From Alkalibacterium iburiense (lineage in GTDB: Bacteria; Bacillota; Bacilli; Lactobacillales; Carnobacteriaceae_A), in the NCBI RefSeq assembly GCF_039521845.1, contig NZ_BAAACW010000061.1:1-41161 (forward strand): a stretch of 41,161 nt of DNA, read 5' to 3'. Below the pieces are notes generated by a model. The model was not told the DNA's origin. It saw only the letters and a list, made by a program, of their open reading frames with translations, and did not search any database. A program made the translations under genes and the position numbers. This document shows, piece by piece, positions 16,197 to 24,946 of the stretch (position 1 is the stretch's first letter; every line of letters begins with the position of its first letter).

Positions 16197-16891
16197 AGTA
16201 TTTGTCCTCCAAAATGTAAAGTGATTGGGATGAGCGCTATGCCTATATACGTATAATCCAGAGTTCTCATCTTGAGTTCTACTAAAGAGGTATGTTTACC
16301 AGGCATGCCCAAGCCTTTCGTTAAAGCAGAAATCGTTAAATCCTGAGCGACTTGACTGGCATTCATTAATAAAGGAATAAGGATGAATTCGAAGGATTGC
16401 ATCGGGTTTTTTACCATTCCCATAGACCCGATTCCTATTCCTCTAAAGGCCATTGCTCGACGAATATGACGGTAGTCTTCTCTCACTGTCGGAAAAAAAC
16501 GAGCCATAACTGCAAGAGGGACAATGACTGCGGTCGGCATGTGCCACTTTTTCAACATACTGATCCATTCGCTGATGTGGGTCGTTTTCAGTGCGAAAGC
16601 CCCTGCTATGATACTCGGCATCATCCGTCTAAAGCCTGTGACTAATAGAGACACTGTATACAGAATAAATGGACTGGATAAATGAGGGAGAATAAAATAG
16701 GCAGAAAATAATTGCAGGAAAAAGAGAGATAAAAAGCCTACACCCCACTTTATTTCATTGGATAAGAAAAAAGGGGTGACGTAAACCAGAATAACCAGTA
16801 TTTCTAATCCTATCCCAATAGATAAGCCCATTAAAACGGGAGATAAGAGCAGTAAGGTGACTTTTGTTCTCGGGTCGAATACATTAACCAT
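16193..16891 (-). CDS. ECF transporter transmembrane component (EcfT/CbiQ family)
   Basis: 232 residues with a typical EcfT opening (NVFDPRTKVTLLL) and 5-6 hydrophobic helices. A cytosolic helical region contains ARFFPTVREDYRHIRRAMAF followed by RG, the coupling motif that contacts the two ATPase sites. It transmits ATP hydrolysis to the substrate-binding S component. Its ATG overlaps the stop of the S-component gene (TAATG) and its own stop overlaps the ATPase start (ATGA), so the three proteins are translationally coupled. Because it sits in a dedicated operon it probably serves one S component (group I). Confidence 0.88.
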   Translation of the reverse strand: MVNVFDPRTKVTLLLLSPVLMGLSIGIGLEILVILVYVTPFFLSNEIKWGVGFLSLFFLQLFSAYFILPHLSSPFILYTVSLLVTGFRRMMPSIIAGAFALKTTHISEWISMLKKWHMPTAVIVPLAVMARFFPTVREDYRHIRRAMAFRGIGIGSMGMVKNPMQSFEFILIPLLMNASQVAQDLTISALTKGLGMPGKHTSLVELKMRTLDYTYIGIALIPITLHFGGQIL

Positions 16892-17496
16892 TAGACAATC
16901 CCGGCTTTTTCAAAATGTTTTTTCATCATGCGTTGTCCAAACAACCCACCAATGATGGCAGCCACTAATATGGATACCCCAATGATGACAGCTGTATTGC
17001 CTGATATATTCGCAAAGGCTCCTTCAATATAAGTCATGTCTCTTCCACGATCGACCAAGTCTTGTGCATAAAACTCAGGCAAGAAAAAGAAGGGCAGTAT
17101 CGGACCGATTGTCCCGTACGAGAAAACAACGTAACTCAACAGTAACCCTTTTTTACTTCTATACTTGAACGCATACGCTATAGCATCTGCTAGTAGTCCA
17201 AAACCTATACTTGGAAATAAAGCAAAGGGAAAGCGCCCACTTAAGAAGAAAAACAAGCCCATAATGGAAGCCATAATAGTAATAGCTCCAAACTGAGGCA
17301 CTTTGGCTACCATAAGTGAAAATACCGTACCCGCTAGTAAGGCAGATACAATCGGAATAAATATGAATGAGTAGCCCGGAACAAGAAAGACTGTGAACAT
17401 GGCAGATATCCCCACTGTTACAAAGTATAAAGCTGTATAGACACCAATGGATATCAATTGCGGAATGTGTATCCCACGTTTTCTTTTACGTTTCAT
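16891..17496 (-). CDS. ECF transporter S component (MptD/Trep_Strep-like)
   Basis: 201 residues from the ATG at 17496, chosen because TAGGAGG lies 7 nt upstream; the longer frame to 17619 overlaps the preceding gene without a ribosome binding site. It has about six membrane helices after a basic start (MKRKRKRG). The hydrophobic profile and the segments ISIGVYTALYFV, SALLAGTVFSLMVAKV and GLLADAIAY match the Trep_Strep/MptD group of predicted S components, whose substrate is not firmly known. It binds the substrate in the membrane and docks on EcfT. An AAC(3)-like gene lies 76 bp upstream on the same strand, and both may share a promoter. Confidence 0.75.
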   Translation of the reverse strand: MKRKRKRGIHIPQLISIGVYTALYFVTVGISAMFTVFLVPGYSFIFIPIVSALLAGTVFSLMVAKVPQFGAITIMASIMGLFFFLSGRFPFALFPSIGFGLLADAIAYAFKYRSKKGLLLSYVVFSYGTIGPILPFFFLPEFYAQDLVDRGRDMTYIEGAFANISGNTAVIIGVSILVAAIIGGLFGQRMMKKHFEKAGIV

Positions 17497-17572
17497 ATTT
17501 AACCTCCTAAAAAATGACTCTAATAGTATATCGAAACCTCTCACGTAAATGCAATACATGAGAGCCTTTCCT

Positions 17573-18361
17573 TTATTTTTTATGGAAAAAAGTGCGCCAC
17601 TTTTCTTCAAGGGGTTCATTGTCTGAAAAGAGATCAGGGTTCGCTTGAAGGAGTTCCGTTAATAATTCCGTTGTCTTTGCGGCATCATCCACTAAAACGG
17701 TGGCATCTCCTAATTTCCCTTTATACAAAGACCCTTCTTCCATTAGTAGCTCTTCTACTTTCCAAAAGTGTTCAGACCAAGATAAGCCATAGTGTCTTCT
17801 AGAAGGGACCTCCACTTTTTCTCCAGTATGTAAAATACTAAAGAGCTGTTCATGCGTATCCGTGACGCGCTCTGGGATGTCAATCCACTCTTCCACCCCA
17901 TGAATGTAGGTATTTCGTTTGAAGTCTACACCTAAGAGTAAGACTTGAGCGTGTCTGTCGACTAGTTTGCCATAAACCGATTCACGAGCACAGGGAGTCT
18001 CATGTTTATATTCCCCAGCAACGAAGGCTTCCGCATCCTTTCCAAGGGCCGCCACAGAATGCGTTGGGTGTTCGGACCGAATCACACCTTCTCTTTTTCT
18101 GAATAATTCAGTTAAAATCCCCACATTCGTTGGGGAGTTTTTGACATCAAAGACGGGATTGTCTTTATTAATATATTCCCAAGTATGGGTCGGTAAAACG
18201 AGTAGGCCATCTTTCATGTACTCACTCAGCGCATCCAGGACTGTATCCGGCCCCCCTTCTACTACTCCTAAGCTTTTATAAGAAGAATGGACTAAAAGGG
18301 TGCCTTCTTTTTTTATTTTCAGTTCTTCTAACTGTTTCATTAACGACTCTTTTGTATGCAT
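17573..18361 (-). CDS. AAC(3)-family aminoglycoside-type N-acetyltransferase (YokD-like)
   Basis: 262 residues of the antibiotic N-acetyltransferase family. Motifs: VHSSYKSLG (24-32) at the acetyl-CoA site, LPTHTW, RSEHPTHSVAALG with the catalytic His region (~95-107), and HGVEEW. The length fits chromosomal relatives such as Bacillus YokD. Many chromosomal members do not confer useful aminoglycoside resistance, so resistance is only a possibility. The ribosome binding site is AAGGAG, spacing 7. It is followed by the ECF operon with a 76-bp gap. The pairing may mean that its true substrate is related to what the transporter imports. Confidence 0.82.
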   Translation of the reverse strand: MHTKESLMKQLEELKIKKEGTLLVHSSYKSLGVVEGGPDTVLDALSEYMKDGLLVLPTHTWEYINKDNPVFDVKNSPTNVGILTELFRKREGVIRSEHPTHSVAALGKDAEAFVAGEYKHETPCARESVYGKLVDRHAQVLLLGVDFKRNTYIHGVEEWIDIPERVTDTHEQLFSILHTGEKVEVPSRRHYGLSWSEHFWKVEELLMEEGSLYKGKLGDATVLVDDAAKTTELLTELLQANPDLFSDNEPLEEKWRTFFHKK

Positions 18362-18497
18362 GCTAATCTCCTTACTTCCTTATTATTTAATACACTCACT
18401 CTATAGAATAGCATGCTTTCTTATTTTAATCTATGCCACATCTTTGGTTTAACTCACTTCTTCCACCCTGTCTTTTACTCCATGCTTTTTGTCCAGC

Positions 18498-18542
18498 AAA
18501 AAACCAGCTTTCAAAGATAGAATGTCTCCCTTTGAAAGCTGG
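18498..18542 (-). terminator. intrinsic terminator of the 3D-domain gene
   Basis: CCAGCTTTCAAAG (18504-18516) pairs perfectly with CTTTGAAAGCTGG (18530-18542). On the minus strand the stem is followed by TTTTTTGC. Confidence 0.88.
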
Positions 18543-18555
18543 CTGATAGTCTGAT

Positions 18556-19791
18556 TTATCTATTTAAAATGGTAATGCGTACGCTGCGTCGGCCCCAGTT
18601 AAGAGCTTGCCCCACTGTTTCAAAGTGAATATCAATAATATTCCCTCTGATGGCGCCTCCTGTGTCTCCAGCAATATAAACGCCCATACCTTCTACTTCT
18701 ACCATCGATCCTAATGGAATAACGGAAGGGTCAACCGCAATGACTCGCGGATTCACTCTCAAGTCAATCCCGGTAGCTGTATGCGTGCTTAAGTTCGGCT
18801 GCTTTGTTGAATAACCCGTTGCTTGAACAACAAATGATTTTCCGCTGCTTTGTTTAGGTGCAGGGTCTGGTTTGGATTCCGCCTGTTTCGTTTCAGCAGA
18901 TTTTGATTCTGTCTGCTTCGCCTGAGCCGGTTTGGATTCAGCTGCCTTTGCTTCCGTCTTCTGAGCCGGCTGAGAGTTTTGTGTTGAAGCTGTCTCGCTT
19001 GAAGCGGAACGTTCTGACGAAGAGACCGATACTTCTTGCACTTGTGCTTCTTTGGCTGCTCTCTCTTCTGCTTCCCGTCTAGCTGCTGCTCTTGCCGCTT
19101 CCTCTCTTGCTTGACGACGCGCTTCTTCAATACGGGCTACTTCTTCTGCTTCTCTTTCAACTAAGGTCGTCAATTCAGATTGATTCTCTTGAATCAAGGC
19201 ATGTAAGTTAGCTACTTTTTCATCGTAGGCTTCTTTTTGAGCAACCGCTTTGGCTTGCTGGTCTTTAAGTTCTTCTCTTGTCTCAACCAGATGCTCTCTT
19301 AAATCCGCTAATTTTTGAACTTCTTCTTCTGCTAATTCAATTTGCTGATTTCCAGCATCTGTCAATCTCTTAATAACTAACGCTCGATTAAATAAATCCG
19401 ATAAACTTTCTGCTTCAAGTATAGTCAACACAATATTCTGATTCACTTCATTCAATTGTAACGATTGAACACGTTGACGTGCCTGTTCTAATCTCGCTTC
19501 CACAAGTTCTTCTTGCTCTTGCACTTCTACTTCTGTTTCTTCAATCTCAACTTCTTTGTCACTGATGTTCTGCTCAAGATCGGTAAGCTCTTGGCTAAGT
19601 ACACTGACTTCTTCTAAAACACTATTCACTTCTCTTTGCAGGGTATTGATTTGTTCTTTCTTTTGTTCTTGTTGCTCTTGAATAGCTTCTAGGGTATTGG
19701 CAGAGGCTGTTTGAGAATAGCCTAACTGGAGTAACCCTAACATGAGGACCACTATACCAACTATATTCTTTTTCATCGCTTTAAAGAACAT
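18556..19791 (-). CDS. secreted coiled-coil cell-wall protein with C-terminal 3D domain
   Basis: About 411 residues from ATG 19791 (AGGA 5 nt upstream); ATGs at 19830 and 19776 are in frame too. Order: a signal peptide (hydrophobic IVGIVVLMLGLL, cleavage near SASA-like QTASAN); a long coiled coil of Glu/Gln/Leu heptads (~35-230), like the N-terminus of PcsB/CwlO-type hydrolases; an Ala/Arg/Glu helix; a low-complexity linker with repeated KQTESK/KQAESK; and a 3D domain (last ~95 residues) with its three Asp motifs AVDPSVIPLGS, AGDTGG and IDIHF. The 3D domain has the MltA-like double-psi barrel of peptidoglycan lytic transglycosylases. It likely trims peptidoglycan outside the cell. Confidence 0.88.
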   Translation of the reverse strand: MFFKAMKKNIVGIVVLMLGLLQLGYSQTASANTLEAIQEQQEQKKEQINTLQREVNSVLEEVSVLSQELTDLEQNISDKEVEIEETEVEVQEQEELVEARLEQARQRVQSLQLNEVNQNIVLTILEAESLSDLFNRALVIKRLTDAGNQQIELAEEEVQKLADLREHLVETREELKDQQAKAVAQKEAYDEKVANLHALIQENQSELTTLVEREAEEVARIEEARRQAREEAARAAARREAEERAAKEAQVQEVSVSSSERSASSETASTQNSQPAQKTEAKAAESKPAQAKQTESKSAETKQAESKPDPAPKQSSGKSFVVQATGYSTKQPNLSTHTATGIDLRVNPRVIAVDPSVIPLGSMVEVEGMGVYIAGDTGGAIRGNIIDIHFETVGQALNWGRRSVRITILNR

Positions 19792-19847
19792 TCCTTTCCT
19801 GTATCGTTTACTTATTTTTATACAACTCAATCGTTCAATGCCCCGTC

Positions 19848-19901
19848 ATTATACCTAGAAAAGCTGTTATGTACATTTCTATCTTCTTACAATTTGTTAC
19901 A
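19848..19901 (-). promoter_or_regulatory. candidate promoter with WalR-like site
   Basis: On the minus strand TATAAT (19853-19848) is a consensus -10 about 57 bp before the start; no good -35 is visible. Upstream, TGTAACAAATTGTAAG (19901-19886) contains two TGTAA half-sites like the WalR/VicR direct repeat (TGTWAH-N5-TGTWAH) but with a 4-nt spacer. Wall hydrolases are classic WalR targets, so the site is plausible but imperfect. Confidence 0.4.
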
Positions 19902-20106
19902 AAGCATGGAAATTTAATCCTTATTATTTAATTTTTATCCGTATTTTTGTAAAAGAGACGGCGATTGAATGCGTTTTCTACATTTTTGTAATATTTATGC
20001 AACAAAAGGTGGAATTTTAGACAATGCCCTACCATAAATAGTATCATTAAGGTAACACGAATGTGTATGACTTAAGACGAATGACAGAGATAAAAGGAGT
20101 TTTTTT

Positions 20107-21663
20107 ATGAAGAATGAACGCTTTGGTTTATTAGATATTGGATCCAATACGATTCGTCTCGTTGTATTTGAGATGGATGAATCTCACAGCATATATGAAT
20201 TACAAAACATCAAAACACCTGCCCGATTAGTGCAGTATCTCGATGAGGATAGAAACATGTCAGAGGAAGGCATCACTGTTCTCATTAATGTTCTTAGAAG
20301 TTTTACAGAAATAGCTGAACGTTACTCTATTCATAAAAGCAGGGCTATCGCCACAGCCGCTATCAGACAGTCGGCTAATAGAGACGCTATTCTAGAACGT
20401 GTGGAACAGGAATTAGGTCTGACATTAGAAATATTGCCGGAAGAAAAAGAAGCGTACTACGGAAACTATGCCGTTCGCTATACAATGGATGTCATGGATG
20501 GGATTAGTATCGATATAGGTGGGGGAAGTACGGAGCTGACCTATTTCAAAGATAAAGAAGTCAAAGAGTCCATCAGTTTCCCTTTCGGGGCTGTATCTCT
20601 ACAAAAGCAATTTTTTGATGGGAAAAATCATAATGATAAGAATGCCATTAAAAAGGCCCGTCAATGGGTAAGCGATCAGTTTCATTCATTAGACTGGCTA
20701 GTTAAAGCTAAAGTCCCTTTAGTTGGAATCGGAGGGTCTGCTCGTAACTATGCAGAAATTCACCAGCGTCAAGTCGACTACCCTATTGCGGGCATACACG
20801 AATATCAAATGAACGTCAAAGAGTTGAATCAGACCTTTTCTTTGCTAGAATCCAGTTCAATGGAAGAATTAAGTGATTTGGATGGACTCAGTGAAGACCG
20901 TAGAGACATCATCATTCCTGCTGGTATTGTCTTTACGGAACTGATGAAGGCAATGAAATCAAAAGCCTTTATCATAAGTAATCGCGGTTTAAGGGAAGGT
21001 ATCATGATTGAAGAAATCAATAAAAAAAATCCAGATGCCTATGACTTGTACGGAGTCAAAAGACAAACCGTTCAACGCCTATTCAAGCAGTATAATATTC
21101 GCCCGATCAGTGCTCATCAGCGCATTATTCTGGCCGATCGCTTGATTGCTTTATTGACGGAAAAAAGTGTGTTAAATGTAGAGCAGAACGAACTTGATTT
21201 ACTCCATTACGGCGCCACCTTATACTATTTAGGCAGTTATATAGAAGATGATTCAAAATCTCAACACACGTTCTACATTATTTCAAATTCAAACTTACAT
21301 GGCTTCACTCATCAAGACAGGGTTCGTTTGGCTTTGATGGCCAGTTATAAAAACCGATCCCTGTTTAAGCAGTACGTCAATGATGTAGACGATTGGTATG
21401 AAGAGAAAGAAAAAGACACCTTGCTTTATTTGGGATGTATCATTAAGTTCGCCGAAGCTCTTAGTGACTCACATGTTAATTTTGTACAGGATATGGATTT
21501 ATTAGAGGGCGAAGAGGGCTCCTATGAGCTTCATGTCACGTATAAAGGGGATGCTATTGCAGAAGAGTACCGCGCTAACAAGCACAAAAACCATCTAGAA
21601 CGTGCATTAGGTAAACCATTAGATGTTGTCTTCCACAGTGAGTCGGAAGCTGCATCACAATAG
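20107..21663 (+). CDS. ppx: exopolyphosphatase / guanosine pentaphosphatase
   Basis: 518 residues of the Ppx/GppA family of the ASKHA fold. Phosphate-1 loop LLDIGSNTIRLVVFE is at 8-22 and phosphate-2 loop IDIGGGSTEL near 138-147. A C-terminal helical HD-like domain (~310-510) is present, as in the long form. It removes terminal phosphates from polyphosphate and may also hydrolyse pppGpp. It is cytosolic. The ribosome binding site AAAGGAG is strong. ppk begins 10 bp after its stop with its own AGGAGG, so degradation and synthesis of polyphosphate are encoded on one transcript. No Pho box is recognisable in the 276-bp upstream gap. Confidence 0.92.
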   Translation: MKNERFGLLDIGSNTIRLVVFEMDESHSIYELQNIKTPARLVQYLDEDRNMSEEGITVLINVLRSFTEIAERYSIHKSRAIATAAIRQSANRDAILERVEQELGLTLEILPEEKEAYYGNYAVRYTMDVMDGISIDIGGGSTELTYFKDKEVKESISFPFGAVSLQKQFFDGKNHNDKNAIKKARQWVSDQFHSLDWLVKAKVPLVGIGGSARNYAEIHQRQVDYPIAGIHEYQMNVKELNQTFSLLESSSMEELSDLDGLSEDRRDIIIPAGIVFTELMKAMKSKAFIISNRGLREGIMIEEINKKNPDAYDLYGVKRQTVQRLFKQYNIRPISAHQRIILADRLIALLTEKSVLNVEQNELDLLHYGATLYYLGSYIEDDSKSQHTFYIISNSNLHGFTHQDRVRLALMASYKNRSLFKQYVNDVDDWYEEKEKDTLLYLGCIIKFAEALSDSHVNFVQDMDLLEGEEGSYELHVTYKGDAIAEEYRANKHKNHLERALGKPLDVVFHSESEAASQ

Positions 21664-21673
21664 GAGGGATGAA

Positions 21674-23737
21674 ATGGTTGACAATATAACTACCCTTGGC
21701 GATCCCAAGTATTATCAAAACAGAGAACTCTCATGGCTTGATTTTAACAGTCGTGTCATAGAAGAAGCCATTGATCCCACTAACCCATTACTAGAACAAC
21801 TCACTTTTTTATCCATTGGCAGCTCAAACCTTGATGAGTTTTATAAGGTACGCGTAGCGGGCCTTCAAGATCAATCAAAAATGGGTGTCAATGAAGTCGA
21901 TACGAAGAAACAGTGGACGCCTGAAAAGCAGCTAAAAGAAATAACAAAAAAGAATCGTTTAAATGTTGAAAGACAGTACGCGCTGTTTGACTTGAAAAAA
22001 AAGGAATTGGAAGAGCATCGTGTCTATTTTAAATCCATCAAGGACTGGATAGAAGAAGAGAAAGCAGAAGCAAAGCGTTTGTTTGAAGAAGAAATTGAGC
22101 CGGCTTTAACTCCTTATGGCATAGATGCTTACCGGCCGTTCCCTCATTTATCTGATGGCGTCCTGCATCTGTTTGTTCGATTAGAAAGAACAGGCACACC
22201 CTTTATCGCGATTATTCCTATTTCTACTCGACTCAAACGTATGTATCCTATTTCAAGAGAAGGACAAACCCTCTTATTATTTATTGAAGATATTATTTAC
22301 GCTTTCTTGAATGATTTATTCAAAGGCTATACCATCACTTACTCCTTCACGTTTCGAGTCAAACGGAATGCCGATTTAGAAATTCAAGAAGAAGGAGCAG
22401 AAGATTTACTTGAAGTAATCAAAGATTATTTAGAGAAAAGAAAGAACGGACGGGCTGTTCGTCTTGAAATCGATGAACGCTTGGCTGACATTCCAGTGGA
22501 AGAGGATATTGAATATCTAAAAAAAGAGCTCATGGTAAAAAAACGGGATGTCTACAGAATTAATGGCCCGCTTGACTTAACCTGTTTAGACGAAGTGACT
22601 GACCTGTTAGAAAGCAAAGGATTTGAAGGATACCCTTCCTTTACCCCTTATTATCCTGCTCAATTAGAGAATCAGTCCATTTATTCTCTGATTGAAAAAC
22701 AAGATGTCTTCCTTCATCACCCCTTTGAATCCTTCGAACCGGTGATTTCTTTCGTCAAAGAAGCAGCGGAAGATAAAAGAACCGTGTCTATCAAGCAGAC
22801 ACTGTATCGGGTCAGTAAGGATTCTCCTTTAATTGAAGCATTGAAATATGCCGCAAATAATGGCATACAAGTGACTGTTTTAGTGGAATTAAAAGCCCGT
22901 TTTGATGAAGCGAATAACGTTCACTGGGCCAAAGAATTAGAGGAAGCCGGGGCTCACATTTTATATGGGGTCAAAGGCCTGAAAACGCATAGTAAGGCAA
23001 CTCTCGTCATAAAAAAAGAACGGTCGGGTTTTAAACGGTATGTTCATTTAGGAACGGGGAATTATAATGAAGAAACAGCCAAGCAATATACGGATATGGG
23101 TCTCGTTTCTTCAAATGAAGAACTGGCGCAGGATGTGTCTGATTTCTTTAATTACTTGAGTGGTTATTCGACTCAACCAAACTATACCCTTCTTCATGTC
23201 TCGCCTTTTGATATCAGGGATCGCTTCATTGATAATATAGAAAAAGAAATTCAATTACACCAGTCATTCGGCAATGGCCATATTATTGCTAAAATGAATT
23301 CCTTAACGGATAAGAAAATGATTTTAAAATTATACGAAGCGAGTCAGGCTGGAGTTAAGATTGAATTGATTGTTCGAGGGATTTGCTGTCTGATTCCAGG
23401 GATTAAAGGAATTAGTGAAAATATTACTGTCCGTAGTGTAATTGGACGATATTTAGAGCATAGCCGTATTTACTACTTTTATCACAACGGAGAAGAAGAA
23501 CTTTACTTGTCATCAGCTGATATGATGACTAGAAATATGATTAAACGGGTTGAAATAGCTTTCCCTATTTTAAACAGTGAATTAGAAAAGCACATCTTAT
23601 CCATTTTGAAGCTTTATTTATATGACAATACAAAAGCATGGGAATTAAATGCCCAAGGGGTGTATCATAAACTGAATCCCCAGGGAAATAAACCCATCAG
23701 TGCCCAGCAGACACTGATAGACTTGTTTTCTCCCTGA
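21674..23737 (+). CDS. ppk: polyphosphate kinase 1
   Basis: 687 residues from ATG 21674, chosen because AGGAGGG precedes it; a frame opening at 21623 inside ppx lacks a site. PPK1 makes long-chain polyphosphate from ATP by an autophosphorylated histidine. The N-terminal signature YYQNRELSWLDFN (13-25) is present. The two catalytic histidines in the phospholipase-D-like domains are His439 (THSKATLV) and His596 (EHSRIYYF), matching E. coli H435 and H592. All domains are full length. It forms an operon with ppx and is closed by a terminator. It is found at the membrane or in the cytosol in other species. Confidence 0.95.
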   Translation: MVDNITTLGDPKYYQNRELSWLDFNSRVIEEAIDPTNPLLEQLTFLSIGSSNLDEFYKVRVAGLQDQSKMGVNEVDTKKQWTPEKQLKEITKKNRLNVERQYALFDLKKKELEEHRVYFKSIKDWIEEEKAEAKRLFEEEIEPALTPYGIDAYRPFPHLSDGVLHLFVRLERTGTPFIAIIPISTRLKRMYPISREGQTLLLFIEDIIYAFLNDLFKGYTITYSFTFRVKRNADLEIQEEGAEDLLEVIKDYLEKRKNGRAVRLEIDERLADIPVEEDIEYLKKELMVKKRDVYRINGPLDLTCLDEVTDLLESKGFEGYPSFTPYYPAQLENQSIYSLIEKQDVFLHHPFESFEPVISFVKEAAEDKRTVSIKQTLYRVSKDSPLIEALKYAANNGIQVTVLVELKARFDEANNVHWAKELEEAGAHILYGVKGLKTHSKATLVIKKERSGFKRYVHLGTGNYNEETAKQYTDMGLVSSNEELAQDVSDFFNYLSGYSTQPNYTLLHVSPFDIRDRFIDNIEKEIQLHQSFGNGHIIAKMNSLTDKKMILKLYEASQAGVKIELIVRGICCLIPGIKGISENITVRSVIGRYLEHSRIYYFYHNGEEELYLSSADMMTRNMIKRVEIAFPILNSELEKHILSILKLYLYDNTKAWELNAQGVYHKLNPQGNKPISAQQTLIDLFSP

Positions 23738-23743
23738 TCATCC

Positions 23744-23786
23744 ATCAGTGGTATTCTAGATAGTTGGAATATCACTGATTTTTTTA
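23744..23786 (+). terminator. intrinsic terminator of ppx-ppk
   Basis: ATCAGTGGTATTC (23744-23756) pairs with GAATATCACTGAT (23767-23779) with one mismatch, followed by a run of T. Confidence 0.85.
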
Positions 23787-23834
23787 CTTTCTATGCATAC
23801 AATTTGATATACTAGATGAGAAGCAGGTGATTAC

Positions 23835-24806
23835 ATGCCAACCATTCAAGATATTGCCAAATTAGCTGGTGTATCCGCAGCGACAGTCTCCAGAGCCATT
23901 AACTCAAGTGGCTATGTCAGTGCTGCTGCTCGCGAAAAAGTAAATGAAGCGATTAAGGAATTAAATTATGCCCCTAATAAAAATGCTCAGTATTTACGCA
24001 CCGGAGCAACTAAAAATTTAGGCATTGTCAGTACACAGTTTAATGAAACCGTTTTGTCACGGATCAACCCTTTTATTGATGAAGCTTATTCAGCCGGATA
24101 CACGACCACTTTGTTTATTACCAATGGAGAAAAGAAAAGGGAGCGAGAAGCCTTTGATTTACTCAAATCCAAGCAGCTAGATGGCATCTTTTTAATTTAC
24201 CGAGCCAATGACTGGCATACACTGGAATCTTATGCCGATTACGGTCCTATTGTCACTTTACATAATGTAGCGTCCCGTCGCATCCCTTCTGTTTTTATCG
24301 ACCATTACAAAGGCATGCGATTAGCTCTGGAGTACGCTTGGGATATAGGCTGTCGGCGGCTTTTAAATGTCTACGGTACGCCAGAAGGACTGAATACCCA
24401 AAGGCGTCTGGATGCATATCGGGATTTTCACTTAGAAAAAGGCCATTCCCCTTATTCATCTGAACCTTTCTTTCATATCGGTTCGGATGAAAGTATAGAC
24501 CGCCTGATTCAATGGATCGCCAGTCAGAAGGAGAAGCCCGATGTGATTACAACCCATTCAGATACGGCGGCTGCTTTGATTGTTTCCCGATTGAGACGGA
24601 GTGATATAGACGTTCCCAACACGACGGCAGTTATCGGCTTCGATAATTTACCTATCAGCGATATGATGAATATGACCACAGTCGATTATGGTATCGAAGA
24701 TCAAGGGAGAAATGCCTGTCGCCTCCTTCTCCATCACTTAAAGGATGAGTCCAAGCCACTCATCCCTTTGTCTTTTAAATTGATCAAAAGAGGAACAACC
24801 AAGTGA
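23835..24806 (+). CDS. LacI family transcriptional regulator
   Basis: 323 residues. The N-terminal LacI helix-turn-helix is clear: TIQDIAKLAGVSAATVSRAI (3-22), then NYAPNKNAQYLRTGATKNLG as hinge helix. The periplasmic-binding-like sensor domain (~60-320) has VFIDHYKGMRLAL and the dimer/ligand segment AVIGFDNLPISDMM. It should repress or activate a sugar-use operon by binding a sugar or sugar phosphate, but no sugar transport or catabolic operon lies beside it, so its target is elsewhere or it acts more globally. The start follows GCAGGTG (spacing ~6). A strong terminator follows it. Confidence 0.88.
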   Translation: MPTIQDIAKLAGVSAATVSRAINSSGYVSAAAREKVNEAIKELNYAPNKNAQYLRTGATKNLGIVSTQFNETVLSRINPFIDEAYSAGYTTTLFITNGEKKREREAFDLLKSKQLDGIFLIYRANDWHTLESYADYGPIVTLHNVASRRIPSVFIDHYKGMRLALEYAWDIGCRRLLNVYGTPEGLNTQRRLDAYRDFHLEKGHSPYSSEPFFHIGSDESIDRLIQWIASQKEKPDVITTHSDTAAALIVSRLRRSDIDVPNTTAVIGFDNLPISDMMNMTTVDYGIEDQGRNACRLLLHHLKDESKPLIPLSFKLIKRGTTK

Positions 24807-24899
24807 CGGGATGGAAGCATGAGTAATCTGTCTCAATCAACTCAAGCCCATTCAGTCATTCACTTAAGTCTTCAATCTAATGAGCGGCAGGAATCAAAT

Positions 24900-24946
24900 A
24901 CGGTGTTTGGAATGAGTTAAACTACTCAGCCAAACACCGTTTTTTT
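24900..24946. terminator. bidirectional intrinsic terminator
   Basis: ACGGTGTTTGG (24900-24910) pairs with CCAAACACCGT (24930-24940) and is followed by seven T. It lies between the LacI gene and the convergent mnt operon and overlaps the mntD stop. Confidence 0.88.

Noticed and set aside
17497..17572. Riboswitch before the ECF S component
   Set aside because: The gap is only 76 bp, with no recognisable aptamer core or terminator/antiterminator pair.
18789..19130. 113-codon Arg/Gln/Lys-rich frame inside the 3D-domain gene
   Set aside because: It is an out-of-frame reading of the low-complexity linker; the composition is an artefact of the repeated codons.
23835..24806. LacI gene as local regulator of ppx-ppk or mnt
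   Set aside because: It is separated from both by terminators, and no LacI-type operator with a central CG was seen at their promoters.
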